Part shown: one piece after another, positions 1 to 9,034 of the stretch
Numbering within the stretch: position 1 is the first letter of the stretch
How the letters are laid out: the number at the start of each line of letters is the position of its first letter
Origin: Halalkalibacter krulwichiae
GTDB lineage: Bacteria; Bacillota; Bacilli; Bacillales; Bacillaceae_D
Assembly: GCF_002109385.1 (NCBI RefSeq)
Contig: NZ_CP020814.1
Coordinates: 4,425,501-4,489,500 of the forward strand
Reading direction: 5' to 3'
DNA length: 64,000 nt
The notes under the pieces: model-generated
Databases searched by the model: none
What the model was told of the DNA's origin: nothing
The model's input: the letters and a program-made list of their open reading frames with translations, nothing else
Translations under genes and position numbers: made by a program

Positions 1-973
1 GACCATCAATTTGCAATGTGGCATTTTCGACTTCTATTTGAATGTTATGAATCAGGCCGGAGATGCCTTTTACTGCTGTTGAGCTTTCGTCAGCTAATTT
101 CCGAACTTCATTGGCTACAACCGCAAAACCTTTGCCATGCTCTCCAGCTCGCGCTGCTTCAATTGAAGCATTCAAGGCTAGCAAATTCGTCTGCCGTGCA
201 ATATCTCCGACAAGCGAAGTGATCTCGCCAACTTCGCTTGCTTGTTTCTTTAAACGCTCAACAGCTAAGAGCGACTGTTCATTATCACTTGCAAGCTTTT
301 TAATTCCTTCCACCAATGAATCAACAACCATGCGGCTTTCCTTTAGTGTTTGCACCATTCCTTGTGAAGAAACCTTTGATTCATTTGCTCGGTCTTGGAC
401 TTGCGTTGCAAGCTCTGTAACTTCTTCCATTGATTCTGCTGTCGTTTGAATAGCACTAGCTGTATTTTCTGCACCTAGAGCAATTTCATCCATTGTTGCT
501 TCAATTTGGTTCGCTTTCGTTGCAGCAAGTTCCGAGGCTCCGCTTAGTTCTTCTACCTTTTGATTCGTCCGCTCGAAGTTATCATCAATGTCTTTGACCA
601 TTGCGCGCAAGCTTGAAAGCATTTCGTTGTAAGCCAACCCGAGTGCACGAATTTCATCATCCGACTTTGAAACGATTACCTCTTCTCTCAAATCACCATC
701 AGCTGCTCTTCTTGCCGCTTGTTCTAACTCATGCAAAGGTTTAGATATGAAAGGAGCCGCTAGATAGCCTAATACCCCACTCCAGAAAACACCTTTTAGT
801 AAAGTAAATGCAATGATTCCATTGCTTGTTAACCCAAACATTCCTTGTAGAAAGTCCGCTAAAAAAAAGATAAAAATAGCACTAAAACCAAATGTCACAA
901 CAGCTAGTCCACTAACACCAATGACTAACTTTTTCCGAATGCTGCTTTTATAGCTTGGCTGTCCCCCTGCCAT
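1..973 (-). CDS. Methyl-accepting chemotaxis protein, 3' end cut by window
   Basis: Reading right to left from an ATG at 973 (AGAGGTG ahead of it), the frame stays open to base 1, so the C-terminus is missing. About residues 13-34 and 45-65 are two membrane helices joined by only some ten residues, so there is no extracytoplasmic sensor domain. A HAMP-like stretch follows ([18 protein letters not shown]), then a long coiled coil, then the MCP signalling hairpin tip ([20 protein letters not shown]). By family this protein activates CheA/CheW; the ligand is unknown. It lies 13 bases downstream of ywlE on the same strand. Two membrane helices with no outside domain suggest sensing in the membrane or cytoplasm (inference). 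Confidence 0.9.
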   Translation of the reverse strand, partial: MAGGQPSYKSSIRKKLVIGVSGLAVVTFGFSAIFIFFLADFLQGMFGLTSNGIIAFTLLKGVFWSGVLGYLAAPFISKPLHELEQAARRAADGDLREEVIVSKSDDEIRALGLAYNEMLSSLRAMVKDIDDNFERTNQKVEELSGASELAATKANQIEATMDEIALGAENTASAIQTTAESMEEVTELATQVQDRANESKVSSQGMVQTLKESRMVVDSLVEGIKKLASDNEQSLLAVERLKKQASEVGEITSLVGDIARQTNLLALNASIEAARAGEHGKGFAVVANEVRKLADESSTAVKGISGLIHNIQIEVENATLQIDG

Positions 974-986
974 CTCTACACCTCTT

Positions 987-1451
987 CTACGATTCTTCCT
1001 TAAGCTTCTTCGTCAGCCGCGTTAAGCTCTCTTCAATTTCTACTGCTGTTTGTCTGTATGCTTCGATTGGTCCGCCAATCGGATCAGCAATGTCAAAGTG
1101 GCCCACATCTGGATCAACGAATTCTTTTAACGTGAACAAATAGTCGCTTACATGAGGGTAAAATGTTTGTAGCATTTGTTTATGAGAATGTGTCATCGTT
1201 AAAATGAGATCTGCCCACTCAAGTAACTCTTCTGTTACATGCTGCGCACGATGTTCCTCTGCCGTATCAATTCCTTTTTCGGCTAAGACAGCTAGCGTCC
1301 CTTCTGAAGCAGGACTGTTTGGAAAAGCTTGTACCCCTGCAGACTTCACCTCAATCTCTTCGCCTGCACGCGAACGTAAAAGAGCTTCTGCCATTGGACT
1401 TCTGCACGTATTCCCCGTACATACAAACAGAATGTTCGTCATATCATTCAC
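987..1451 (-). CDS. ywlE: Protein-arginine phosphatase / LMW phosphotyrosine phosphatase
   Basis: 154 residues of the low-molecular-weight phosphatase fold. The P-loop is CTGNTCRSP with nucleophile Cys11 and Arg17. Thr15 occupies the position that in B. subtilis YwlE selects phosphoarginine over phosphotyrosine, so the likely role is removing McsB-made arginine phosphates. The general acid is Asp123 in DPIGG. The start is GTG at 1451 with AGGAAGG four to five bases upstream; an ATG three codons later is possible but badly spaced. Neighbours mntP and ywlC match the B. subtilis order. Confidence 0.92.
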   Translation of the reverse strand: MNDMTNILFVCTGNTCRSPMAEALLRSRAGEEIEVKSAGVQAFPNSPASEGTLAVLAEKGIDTAEEHRAQHVTEELLEWADLILTMTHSHKQMLQTFYPHVSDYLFTLKEFVDPDVGHFDIADPIGGPIEAYRQTAVEIEESLTRLTKKLKEES

Positions 1452-1600
1452 ACGTCCTTCCTTTTAAAAAAACATACGAGCTGTTCAAATAAACAACGCC
1501 TATTCCTATTATTCATCTAACCAACACTTTCCTTATTTACCTTCTCTTTTTTACAAATTTATCTTATCATATTGACTTTCAAAACGGTACAAAGCAATAC

Positions 1601-2137
1601 TTAGAAAATCAACTTCAAGCCAAAGCCAATGAGAATACATCCACCTAGTAATTCTCCGTACGACCCAATGTATTTCTGAAACCTAGCCCCAATTAGCAAG
1701 CCAACCCACGATAAGACCATGCTCATAAAGCCAATCATTAACACAGTCAGCGCGGTCTTTGCCCCTAAAATCCCAAAGCTAAGCCCTGCAGAAAAGCTAT
1801 CAAGGCTAACTCCAACCGCAAATAAAATTAAGCCAAAACCAATCAGCTCTAATGAACTTTCCTCTTCTGATTGAAAAGAAGCCCACACCATTTGTAAGCC
1901 AATGATTAACAGAAGGCCACCTCCAATATAAGTAGCAATCATGCCAAAGTAATTCGATAAAAGCTTCCCTGTTAACATCCCAAAGAGCGGCATGACAATG
2001 TGAAATAACCCGATTGTTACACCTATATGAAAGATTTGTCTTAGTCTTAATCCTAGCATTCCCATCCCTAATGCGACGGAAAAAGCATCCATTCCTAATG
2101 CACTTGCCATTAAAAAAAGTGTCACTAACTCGCTCAT
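1601..2137 (-). CDS. mntP: Manganese efflux pump MntP
   Basis: 178 residues, six predicted membrane helices, two MntP half-repeats. The conserved acidic positions are Asp17 in DAFSVAL and Asp113 in SLDSFSAGL, which in the family line the Mn(II) path. It exports excess manganese across the plasma membrane. The ATG at 2137 is preceded by AGGAGTGG. It follows ywlC on the same strand as in B. subtilis (ywlD). The 124-base leader shows the ywlC terminator hairpin and no recognisable yybP-ykoY manganese riboswitch, so how it is regulated is not visible here. Confidence 0.93.
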   Translation of the reverse strand: MSELVTLFLMASALGMDAFSVALGMGMLGLRLRQIFHIGVTIGLFHIVMPLFGMLTGKLLSNYFGMIATYIGGGLLLIIGLQMVWASFQSEEESSLELIGFGLILFAVGVSLDSFSAGLSFGILGAKTALTVLMIGFMSMVLSWVGLLIGARFQKYIGSYGELLGGCILIGFGLKLIF

Positions 2138-2210
2138 CGCCTACCACTCCTAAGAACATGCTACTCCAATGTATGCACGTCCAAAAGAAAATAGACAGCC
2201 TAATTAACAA

Positions 2211-2249
2211 GGCGTCTCAAAGAGTCGAAAATAGACTTTTTGAAACGCC
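2211..2249 (-). terminator. Hairpin after ywlC
   Basis: Arms 2211-2226 and 2234-2249 pair almost fully (GGCGTCTCAAAGAGTC with GACTTTTTGAAACGCC). On the minus strand the hairpin is followed by TTGTTAATT, a weak U-tract. It shares a core with hairpins at 11137, 26821 and 63155. Confidence 0.65.
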
Positions 2250-2261
2250 CGATGATCACTT

Positions 2262-3302
2262 TTATAAAATCTGGCCACCTGCGGCTTTTTCAAGCCGATT
2301 CATAATTGCAATCCCTAATTCTTCATTTGGAAATGTTTCTGAAAAAATAATTTCCGCTTCCTCTAAATCAAACTTACGTAAACTCTCATACAAATGATTC
2401 GCAACCGATCTAAGATCATCTCTTTTTCCACAGCTAACCACAACGTCAGCTTCATACTTATCTCTGTTCTCTTCTGTCGTTAAGACCCCTGTACGTTTGC
2501 CACTTGCCTTCGCCTCTGCAAGTAGACGAACAAGCTTCTTTTGATCTTGTACTAACACAAAAGAGCCATTCGGAGAATAGTGGGTGTACTTCATACCCGG
2601 AGACATCGGGATTTCCTCTTTCGATATTAAAGACGGATCGACTTTAATCGGTCCAACAATAGCTTCAATTTCAGTAATAGTCGCTCCCCCAGGACGATAT
2701 AAGACAGGTACGTCCTTGGTACAATCGAGTACGGTTGATTCCAAACCTACCCCTGTTTGTCCTCCATCCAAAATCGCAGCAATTCGCCCTTGCAAATCAT
2801 GATAAACATGCTCACCACTCGTTGGACTTGGTTTTCCTGAAAGATTCGCACTCGGTGCAGCAACAGGAACACCCGCATCCCTCAATAGCTCTAAAGCAAC
2901 AGGATGATTTGGCATACGAACCGCGACTGTGTCAAGACCAGCTGTTACACTTTCTGCAACTGATTGTTTCTTTTTTAAGATAATCGTTAACGGACCTGGC
3001 CAGAAATGTTTAATCAACTGTTGGGCAACCTGTGGGACTTCTTCAACAAGCTCACTTAATTGAGAAGTATCTGCAATATGAACGATTAGCGGGTTATCAC
3101 TCGGCCTTCCCTTCGCTTCAAAAATCTTTTTTACCGCAGCTTCCTCCAACGCATTGGCCCCGAGACCATAAACCGTTTCTGTCGGGAAGGCAACAACCTC
3201 TCCTTTTTTTATCCACAGGGCTGCATCCTTGATAAATTGTCTTTGTTTTTCATACTCCCAAAACTTATCCACAATCCAAAATTCAGTTTGTTTATAACTC
3301 AC
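2262..3302 (-). CDS. ywlC: L-threonylcarbamoyladenylate synthase (Sua5/YwlC)
   Basis: 346 residues, the long Sua5 form. A YrdC domain occupies about residues 20-215 (FPTETVYGLGANA, KGRPSDNPL, APSANLSG); a C-terminal Sua5 domain extends to the end. It makes threonylcarbamoyl-AMP from threonine, bicarbonate and ATP, the first step of t6A37 modification of ANN-decoding tRNAs. The start is GTG at 3302, with TTAGGAG nine bases upstream. Two exact DnaA boxes lie inside the first 100 bases of the coding region (3209 and 3265), part of a cluster continuing into the ywlB-ywlC gap. Confidence 0.95.
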   Translation of the reverse strand: MSYKQTEFWIVDKFWEYEKQRQFIKDAALWIKKGEVVAFPTETVYGLGANALEEAAVKKIFEAKGRPSDNPLIVHIADTSQLSELVEEVPQVAQQLIKHFWPGPLTIILKKKQSVAESVTAGLDTVAVRMPNHPVALELLRDAGVPVAAPSANLSGKPSPTSGEHVYHDLQGRIAAILDGGQTGVGLESTVLDCTKDVPVLYRPGGATITEIEAIVGPIKVDPSLISKEEIPMSPGMKYTHYSPNGSFVLVQDQKKLVRLLAEAKASGKRTGVLTTEENRDKYEADVVVSCGKRDDLRSVANHLYESLRKFDLEEAEIIFSETFPNEELGIAIMNRLEKAAGGQIL

Positions 3303-3523
3303 GATTCATCGCTCCTAACTCTTCCATTTTGCAAGTGATGTCAAACGATGTCAATAAAAGAGTAAAAAATCGACATATCCCCTACTATTTCAGTAGTTTA
3401 CACCTTAACTCTCATAAAAACACTTCCTTTGTTCGACAATGTTCTTATCTATGACAACAAAAAAGTTGTCCACAACCGTGGACAACCTGTAGATAACTTT
3501 GGTTACTTATCCAGTTATCAACA
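3209..3523. promoter_or_regulatory. DnaA-box cluster at ywlC/ywlB junction
   Basis: Exact TTATCCACA at 3209-3217 and 3265-3273. Boxes with one mismatch are at 3466-3474 (TTGTCCACA), 3488-3496 on the minus strand (TTATCTACA) and 3515-3523 (TTATCAACA). A two-mismatch box is at 3507-3515 (TTATCCAGT). In B. subtilis the ywlC region is, from memory, one of a few oriC-proximal DnaA-box clusters that bind DnaA and damp initiation. Finding the cluster beside the orthologous gene argues for a conserved role. Confidence 0.75.
3465..3486 (-). terminator. Terminator of spoIIR-ywlB, overlapping a DnaA box
   Basis: GTTGTCCAC (3465-3473) and GTGGACAAC (3478-3486) form a perfect 9-bp stem with a four-base loop. 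On the minus strand TTTTTTG follows. The left arm contains a one-mismatch DnaA box. Confidence 0.75.
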
Positions 3524-3525
3524 AC

Positions 3526-3969
3526 CTATTCCAATAATGAACAGGCCCAAACCTTCACATCCGCTTTAGCATTTCTTTGAAAATGTGGAGAACTTTTTAT
3601 AGAATGCGGAACATCACTCTTGTCCATCTCACGGAAACCAAGTTGATGGAACAAAGCATTAGTCCCCTTTGCACATAAATAGACCGTCTCCATATTTTGT
3701 TCCTCTGCATATTTCAATGTTAGCTGCAGGAATTCCAAACTTAAGCTCGCATTCCAAATAGGTGAATCTAAAACGAGTGAGCGGAGCAATCCTTCCGTCT
3801 CATATTGCTCAACGCCAACCGTTCCAATTAGAGTTTGGTTCTCATCTTCAACAACGAGAAAGCTCTTAATATATTGCTCTATTCCTTCATCTCTTAGTCC
3901 TGCTTTTGCAACCAGTCGTTGAATTTTTAACATATCGTTCGTTTTCGCTTTTCGAACAACAATCCCCAT
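3526..3969 (-). CDS. ywlB: GNAT-family N-acetyltransferase, YwlB-like
   Basis: 147 residues from the ATG at 3969; an upstream in-frame extension to 4026 is possible but lacks a ribosome site, whereas GGGTGGAG precedes 3969. It has the GNAT pattern: N-terminal AKTNDMLKIQRLVAKAGL, a central beta strand VVEDENQTLIGTVGVEQY, then an acetyl-CoA region in which the usual Q/RxxGxG/A is poorly conserved. The end motif FHQLGFREMD is typical of the family. The substrate is unknown. It is named from position: GNAT gene ywlB lies between spoIIR and ywlC in B. subtilis. Confidence 0.8.
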   Translation of the reverse strand: MGIVVRKAKTNDMLKIQRLVAKAGLRDEGIEQYIKSFLVVEDENQTLIGTVGVEQYETEGLLRSLVLDSPIWNASLSLEFLQLTLKYAEEQNMETVYLCAKGTNALFHQLGFREMDKSDVPHSIKSSPHFQRNAKADVKVWACSLLE

Positions 3970-4026
3970 AAGCTCCACCCTTTCACACAATTTCCTTACT
4001 TCATATGTATGTGGAGCTTGTACCAA

Positions 4027-4662
4027 TTATGCCTTTTCTGATGAAAAGATACGATCCATAATAGAAGAGAATAGTTCAACTACGAAAAATGACACTTCAA
4101 TGTCTTCCTCTGATTCTGTTTGCTCTGACTCTGCAGCATTTACCGATGTTGCTTCATCTGTCGCTTCACCATTAGCCATATCTAAGAAACAAAGCGGAGG
4201 AAATAGGACACACCACCAGTTTTCTCCTTTTCCTTCACCTAGTGTAATCAACACCGCATCATACAAACCTGCTGGATAAACGATATTTCCATATAACTTC
4301 GTCGGAAATTGAACTTCCGAGAAACTTACTTCATAAGTTTGGGTTAAACCCATTTTCGCTAATTCACTTTCGACGATGTCTTCTATCATTGCTAGATTTC
4401 CTTCAATCGTTGCTTTCGCATCGTCTAAATCTCTTAGATCGACAACCATTTCTGTGATAGCTTCATTGACACGATCACGAATATCACGCTTTAACGCTTG
4501 ATCGCGAATCGAATCACTATTCGCTAATATACGTAAGCGAATCGCCTCTTCTTGGCTCACTTCTTGGTGAAGCGAAGCAACAGCAACTGCACTTTGTGAC
4601 TCCCAGCTCATTAACACTACAAATAAAGAGAATAATAGATATATAATAACATTTGGTTTCAT
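4027..4662 (-). CDS. spoIIR: Stage II sporulation protein R
   Basis: 211 residues from the ATG at 4662; a GTG at 4674 is an alternative start. An N-terminal signal or anchor helix (about residues 4-20) leads into the SpoIIR domain, recognisable from EEAIRLRILANSDS, LKRDIRD and NWWCVLFPPLCFLD. SpoIIR is made in the forespore under sigma-F, acts in the intermembrane space and triggers SpoIIGA to cleave pro-sigma-E, so it couples the two compartments. The acidic linker near residues 165-190 is a local elaboration. I did not find a convincing sigma-F promoter upstream. ywlB follows 57 bases downstream. Confidence 0.93.
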   Translation of the reverse strand: MKPNVIIYLLFSLFVVLMSWESQSAVAVASLHQEVSQEEAIRLRILANSDSIRDQALKRDIRDRVNEAITEMVVDLRDLDDAKATIEGNLAMIEDIVESELAKMGLTQTYEVSFSEVQFPTKLYGNIVYPAGLYDAVLITLGEGKGENWWCVLFPPLCFLDMANGEATDEATSVNAAESEQTESEEDIEVSFFVVELFSSIMDRIFSSEKA

Positions 4663-4785
4663 ATTTGATAGCACCGCCCTTTCATAAAATCATTGTGGAC
4701 AGGACGGTGAATCTTTAAACCTATTAAATAAACTTTTTTAAAAAATTAATCATAGCAATGATAGATTCGGCGTTTCGATGTTGAT

Positions 4786-4815
4786 GCCGGTTCGAGCAAG
4801 CTTGCTCGAACCGGC
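4786..4815. repeat. 30-base perfect palindrome behind prmC
   Basis: GCCGGTTCGAGCAAG followed at once by its exact reverse complement. It sits just past the prmC stop, where a terminator is expected, but on the minus strand the next bases are ATCAACATCG, not a U-tract. On the plus strand TCTATTTT follows, which faces no plus-strand gene. It could be a weak terminator, an mRNA end-protecting hairpin or a protein site. Confidence 0.6.
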
Positions 4816-4821
4816 TCTATT

Positions 4822-5700
4822 TTAAATCGCTCTCACTGTCATATTGCCAAAAGCAGATACCATTCGCTCTTTCCCGTTAATATCCACTTTAATCTCTGTT
4901 ATTGCATTAGGAAAAACATCTGCAAGCATCTTTCTCACGACTTCAGCTTGACCGACACCTACTTCAAAAGCAACAATCCCTGTTTCATTTAACACTTTAG
5001 GAAGCTCTTCCATAAAGCGACGATACAAATCAAGGCCATCTTCGCCCCCAAATAAAGCAAGGTGTGGTTCATGATCGCGGACATGCGTCATTAATGTTTT
5101 CGCATCTGTTAAAGGAATATAAGGCGGATTCGAGACGACAACGTCTACTTTCTGCTTGACTTTTATCAAAGGTTGCAACAAATCACCATGAGTAAACGTC
5201 ACATTTGCACCAAGCTTGTTGCCATTTCGATTCGCAACAGTCAGCGCATCAGAAGAAATATCAATTGCACGTACGTCAATTGTAGGATCCTCTAGGGCAA
5301 GTGTAATCGATATTGCGCCACTTCCCGTCCCAACATCTACTAACTTGATCGGCCGAGTATGAAAGATTGCTTTTTTTCGTTCTAATACCTGAACAACAAG
5401 TTCTTCCGTTTCCGGTCTTGGTATAAGGACATGTTCATTGACTTCAAACCGTCTTCCAAAAAACTCCTCATACCCGATAATATGTTGAACTGGAATTCCA
5501 CTTGCATGCCGGTTCAAATCTTCATTCAATCTTAGAAAGATGTCTTCTGCTAGCGGCTCGCGCAAACTCATCAATAACTGCGTTCGGCTCATTTGTAAAT
5601 AATGTCTTAGCAACCACTCTGCTACTGGCTGCTCAAGTTCTCGTTCTGCTAAAAAAGAAGAAGCCCAATTGAGGGCCTCTTGTATTGTTTTATTCATCAC
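4822..5700 (-). CDS. prmC: Release factor glutamine methyltransferase PrmC
   Basis: 292 residues. A helical N-terminal domain (about 1-85) precedes a class I SAM methyltransferase domain: RPET at 95-98, GTGSG at 124-128, and the catalytic NPPY at 191-194, which presents the substrate glutamine. It methylates the GGQ glutamine of release factors 1 and 2. The gene starts with GTG at 5700 directly against the prfA stop (ATG at 5697 is the alternative), so it is translationally coupled to its own substrate, the classic prfA-prmC arrangement. Confidence 0.95.
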   Translation of the reverse strand: MMNKTIQEALNWASSFLAERELEQPVAEWLLRHYLQMSRTQLLMSLREPLAEDIFLRLNEDLNRHASGIPVQHIIGYEEFFGRRFEVNEHVLIPRPETEELVVQVLERKKAIFHTRPIKLVDVGTGSGAISITLALEDPTIDVRAIDISSDALTVANRNGNKLGANVTFTHGDLLQPLIKVKQKVDVVVSNPPYIPLTDAKTLMTHVRDHEPHLALFGGEDGLDLYRRFMEELPKVLNETGIVAFEVGVGQAEVVRKMLADVFPNAITEIKVDINGKERMVSAFGNMTVRAI

Positions 5701-6771
5701 TTAATCTTCTGCCCTTTGCATCGCTTCTGCTTGCTCTTCGACGATGAGAGCATCAATGATTTCATCAAGCTTCCCTTGCAAAATTTGCTCGAGCTTTTGC
5801 AGAGTTAAGCCGATGCGGTGATCTGTCACACGACTTTGCGGGAAGTTATACGTACGAATACGCTCAGAACGGTCACCCGTTCCAACTGCCAGCTTACGGT
5901 TTTGATCATATTCCGCTTGAACTTCGCGGTTAATCTTATCAAAAACACGCGCACGAAGAACCTTCATCGCTTTTTCCTTGTTCTTAATTTGCGACTTCTC
6001 ATCTTGACATGATACAACCGTCCCTGTCGGTAAGTGCGTTAAACGAACAGCTGACATCGTCGTATTAACACTCTGTCCACCTGGTCCACTAGAAGCAAAC
6101 GTATCAACACGAATGTCTTTGTCGTGAATTTCCACTTCAACTTCTTCCGCTTCTGGTAAAACAGCTACCGTTGCTGTTGATGTATGAATACGGCCACCAG
6201 ACTCTGTTGTCGGTACACGTTGCACACGATGAGCACCGTTCTCATACTTAAGCTTCGAATAAGCACCTGCACCATTCACGCTGAAAATGATCTCTTTAAA
6301 TCCACCAAGTTCTGTTGCCGTTGACTCAATTACATCAACTTTCCAACCTTGAGCTTCCGCAAAACGGCTGTACATTTTATAAAGATCACTCGCAAATAAC
6401 TGTGCTTCATCGCCACCAGCTGCTCCTCGAATTTCAACGATAACGTTTTTGTCATCATTCGGGTCTTTCGGCAAGAGAAGAATTTTCAAGCGAGCTTCAA
6501 GCTCCTCAATACGAGTAGACAATTCATCAATTTCTTCTTTTACCATTGCATACATTTCATCATCAAGCTTTTCTTCAAGCATCGCTTTTGCGTCTTTATG
6601 TTGTTCCGCCGCTTCTTTGTATTCACGATACGTTTCGACGGTTTCCTGAAGGTCTGATTGCTCTTTAGAGTATTCTCTTAATCTCTTGGAATCATTTATA
6701 ACATCCGGGTCACTAAGTAATTCGTTCAGACGATCATAACGATCCTCTAATGATTGTAAACGGTCTAACAC
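5701..6771 (-). CDS. prfA: Peptide chain release factor 1
   Basis: 356 residues, full length. GGQ at 231-233 catalyses peptidyl-tRNA hydrolysis. The RF1 codon-recognition tripeptide of the PxT class is at 187-189 (PTT) in [14 protein letters not shown], so it reads UAA and UAG. The start is GTG at 6771, with GAGGTG seven bases upstream. In B. subtilis tdk lies just upstream of prfA; here 17 kb of other genes separate them. Confidence 0.97.
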   Translation of the reverse strand: MLDRLQSLEDRYDRLNELLSDPDVINDSKRLREYSKEQSDLQETVETYREYKEAAEQHKDAKAMLEEKLDDEMYAMVKEEIDELSTRIEELEARLKILLLPKDPNDDKNVIVEIRGAAGGDEAQLFASDLYKMYSRFAEAQGWKVDVIESTATELGGFKEIIFSVNGAGAYSKLKYENGAHRVQRVPTTESGGRIHTSTATVAVLPEAEEVEVEIHDKDIRVDTFASSGPGGQSVNTTMSAVRLTHLPTGTVVSCQDEKSQIKNKEKAMKVLRARVFDKINREVQAEYDQNRKLAVGTGDRSERIRTYNFPQSRVTDHRIGLTLQKLEQILQGKLDEIIDALIVEEQAEAMQRAED

Positions 6772-6934
6772 GGCTTTTCACCTCATTAAGATTTCCAGTG
6801 TATAACATTCTAATTATAGTATACCAATGAATGCTGGTCAATGTGAGTCACACTATAGTCTTCCCAAAAACGTACGATCCAAACTTTTGAAATTTCCAAA
6901 AGTGGGTAAAGTATCTGTATAAGGAGTGAGGTAT

Positions 6935-8242
6935 ATGAGATATGTGATTATTGGTGGCGACGCAGCCGGAATGAGTGCTGCGATGCAAATTGTTCGTGCA
7001 GACCAGAAGGCAAAAGTGACAACTCTAGAAATGGGAGAGGTCTATTCGTATGCCCAGTGCGGACTCCCTTATGTTGTCGGTGGAGTCATTGACTCTTTTG
7101 ATTCACTAATTGCCCGTGATGTCGAAACATTTCGTAGCAAATACGGAATTGATGCCCGCGTGAACCACGAGGTAACTGCCGTAGATGTCGAAAAACAAAC
7201 GGTCTCTGGCAATGGGTTTTCCGTCGATTACGATAAATTGCTAATTGCAACAGGCGCTAGTCCGATCGTCCCTCCATGGGATGGAGTTGAGTTAGCTGGT
7301 ATTCACACGGTGAAAACCATTCCAGATACAAAGGCGCTAGTTGAGGATTTAAAAGACGCAGAACGTATAGTTGTTGTAGGTGGAGGGTACATCGGACTCG
7401 AGATGGCTGAGAATTTCGCTCAGCTAGGGAAAAAGGTGACGATGATTGAGCGTAACCCAAGGCTTGCTGGTATTTTTGACCCAGAGTTATCGGAGAATGT
7501 ACATGTAGAAGCGAAAAAGCACGGAATCGAATTACGTTTTGAGGAATCGGTAGAAGCATTTGCAGGCAAGGAGCGTGTAACAGAAGTTGTAACCGATAAA
7601 GGCCGAATTGATGCTGACTTAGTCGTTATCGCAATCGGGGTGCGCCCTAACACATCTTTCTTAGATGGAACAGGCATTCATTTATCTGGAAATGGCGCGA
7701 TTAAGGTCGATGCTTTTATGAAGACAAACGTTGAGAACATTTTTGCAGCCGGAGATTGTGCGACCCAATATCACCGGGTAAAGGAGCGCGATGATTACAT
7801 TCCACTTGGAACACATGCTAATAAACAAGGACGCTTAGCTGGATGTTCAATGATTGGCAAGCCTCGGCCTTTCCAAGGAATTGTTGGAACTTCTGTCATT
7901 AAATTTTTCGAAATCACGCTCGGCAGAACCGGTTTGTCTGAAGCAGAAATAGAGGAACTTGGTTATCCATATAAGACGATTGAAGCTAGCATCCCTCATA
8001 TCGCCGGCTATTACCCCGAGCCGAAAAAACTGGATATTCGCTTAAGTTATCATGCTGAGACAGAGCAACTACTAGGTGGTCAAATTATCGGCAAGGAAGG
8101 CGTTGATAAGCGAATAGATGTGTTAGCAACCGCTTTGTTTCACCGAATGCGGATATCCGAGCTTGAAGACCTAGATTTAGCATATGCCCCTCCTTATAAC
8201 GGTGTATGGGATCCTATTCAGCAGGTGGCGCGGCGGAAGTAG
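6935..8242 (+). CDS. CoA-disulfide reductase-type pyridine nucleotide-disulfide oxidoreductase
   Basis: 435 residues from the ATG at 6935 (AAGGAG eight bases upstream; a GTG at 6926 overlaps that site). The FAD motif is IIGGDAAGMSAA at the N-terminus. The single redox cysteine Cys42 in YAQCGLPYVVGG is diagnostic of CoA-disulfide reductases and NADH peroxidase/oxidase relatives. An NAD motif follows (VVVGGGYIGLEMAE), then the second FAD motif (FAAGDCA) and a dimerisation domain. It probably reduces CoA disulfide with NAD(P)H to maintain CoASH. It is divergent from prfA and stands alone. No rhodanese domain is attached. Confidence 0.88.
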   Translation: MRYVIIGGDAAGMSAAMQIVRADQKAKVTTLEMGEVYSYAQCGLPYVVGGVIDSFDSLIARDVETFRSKYGIDARVNHEVTAVDVEKQTVSGNGFSVDYDKLLIATGASPIVPPWDGVELAGIHTVKTIPDTKALVEDLKDAERIVVVGGGYIGLEMAENFAQLGKKVTMIERNPRLAGIFDPELSENVHVEAKKHGIELRFEESVEAFAGKERVTEVVTDKGRIDADLVVIAIGVRPNTSFLDGTGIHLSGNGAIKVDAFMKTNVENIFAAGDCATQYHRVKERDDYIPLGTHANKQGRLAGCSMIGKPRPFQGIVGTSVIKFFEITLGRTGLSEAEIEELGYPYKTIEASIPHIAGYYPEPKKLDIRLSYHAETEQLLGGQIIGKEGVDKRIDVLATALFHRMRISELEDLDLAYAPPYNGVWDPIQQVARRK

Positions 8243-8325
8243 GTGCGAAAAGCCAGTATCTATTTCCTAATCTTAAACATTTCCCAGGACATAATTCGAC
8301 AGCCTGCGTCACTTTCCTATAAAAA

Positions 8326-8359
8326 AGCCTGATACGAGTCAGCTTCCTCGTATCAGGCT
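8326..8359 (-). terminator. Terminator between convergent cdr-type gene and lipoprotein gene
   Basis: AGCCTGATACGAG (8326-8338) pairs with CTCGTATCAGGCT (8347-8359). The minus-strand side is followed by TTTTTTAT, so it ends the lipoprotein transcript and may also stop the oxidoreductase transcript. Confidence 0.85.
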
Positions 8360-8398
8360 ACCATGTGGAAAAGGCTTTATCGCGTCTTCGCCACCCTA

Positions 8399-8875
8399 TT
8401 AGTTATTCTTATCTTCCCTTACATGTACTTGATAACGAGGCACTTCTTGAAGAAGGGCTCTCTTCACTTTCCCCATCTCTTTCTTCTTGTCTTCTTCATT
8501 TAAATCAGCCGGTGGAGTCACATTAACAAAAGCATGACTACCAGCAATAATAACCATTCCAGCTTTCATCCCATGCTCATCTTCAATTATATGGTGAATC
8601 AGCTGTTGATCGTTTTCTAACGTTCGTCGCGAGCTTTGCGGGGTAATATAACTCGTCCCTCGATTCAGCTCACTTTCTTGAATCGTCGTGACATGTTTTC
8701 GATTATAGCTAGTCTTTGCTAACGGACCCATTCCTAAGCCATAATCACCCATTGTATAAGCCGTCCTCTCGCCTTGGGCTTGTATTTGATTGCCCGCTTG
8801 CGGTGGATTCGGGTCAGTACAGCCAGTAACAAGCAGCATTCCTACAGCTAAACCACTTAGCCATATTTTCTTCAT
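8399..8875 (-). CDS. YhcN/YlaJ-family sporulation lipoprotein
   Basis: 158 residues from the ATG at 8875, chosen because GGAGGTG lies seven bases upstream and because it gives a lipoprotein signal peptide (MKKIWLSGLAVGMLL followed by lipobox VTGC). The mature part matches the YhcN/YlaJ family of spore-associated lipoproteins: a low-complexity N-terminal linker, then a domain containing IIEDEHGMKAGMVIIAGSHAFVNV and a lysine-rich end. The role is probably in the spore or germination; the exact function of this family is unclear. Its own terminator lies downstream. It is monocistronic. Confidence 0.82.
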   Translation of the reverse strand: MKKIWLSGLAVGMLLVTGCTDPNPPQAGNQIQAQGERTAYTMGDYGLGMGPLAKTSYNRKHVTTIQESELNRGTSYITPQSSRRTLENDQQLIHHIIEDEHGMKAGMVIIAGSHAFVNVTPPADLNEEDKKKEMGKVKRALLQEVPRYQVHVREDKNN

Positions 8876-8999
8876 TGTAGAGCACCTCCATGTTACCAAA
8901 ATCAAGCTGCACTTATAGTATGTCCAGTCCACTTTTGAATTCGGCTGTTAGTTTTGCCCATACATCGTTTCTCAAATTTCATCATATGATAAAAAAGAA

Positions 9000-9020
9000 G
9001 ACACTCACAATATGAGCGCC
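9000..9020 (-). terminator. Terminator of the dur3-like operon
   Basis: GACACTCA (9000-9007) pairs with TGAGCGCC (9013-9020), including G-U pairs, and TTCTTTTTT follows on the minus strand. It ends the symporter/small-protein transcript. Confidence 0.65.
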
Positions 9021-9034
9021 CTCCTTCCTTTACC

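Noticed and set aside
2138..2261. Possible yybP-ykoY manganese riboswitch before mntP
   Set aside because: The gap is short and filled by the ywlC hairpin; none of the conserved riboswitch sequence is visible.
4675..4785. Sigma-F promoter for spoIIR
   Set aside because: GTTTA -35 candidates exist but no GGNRANANTW-like -10 at 15-16 bases.
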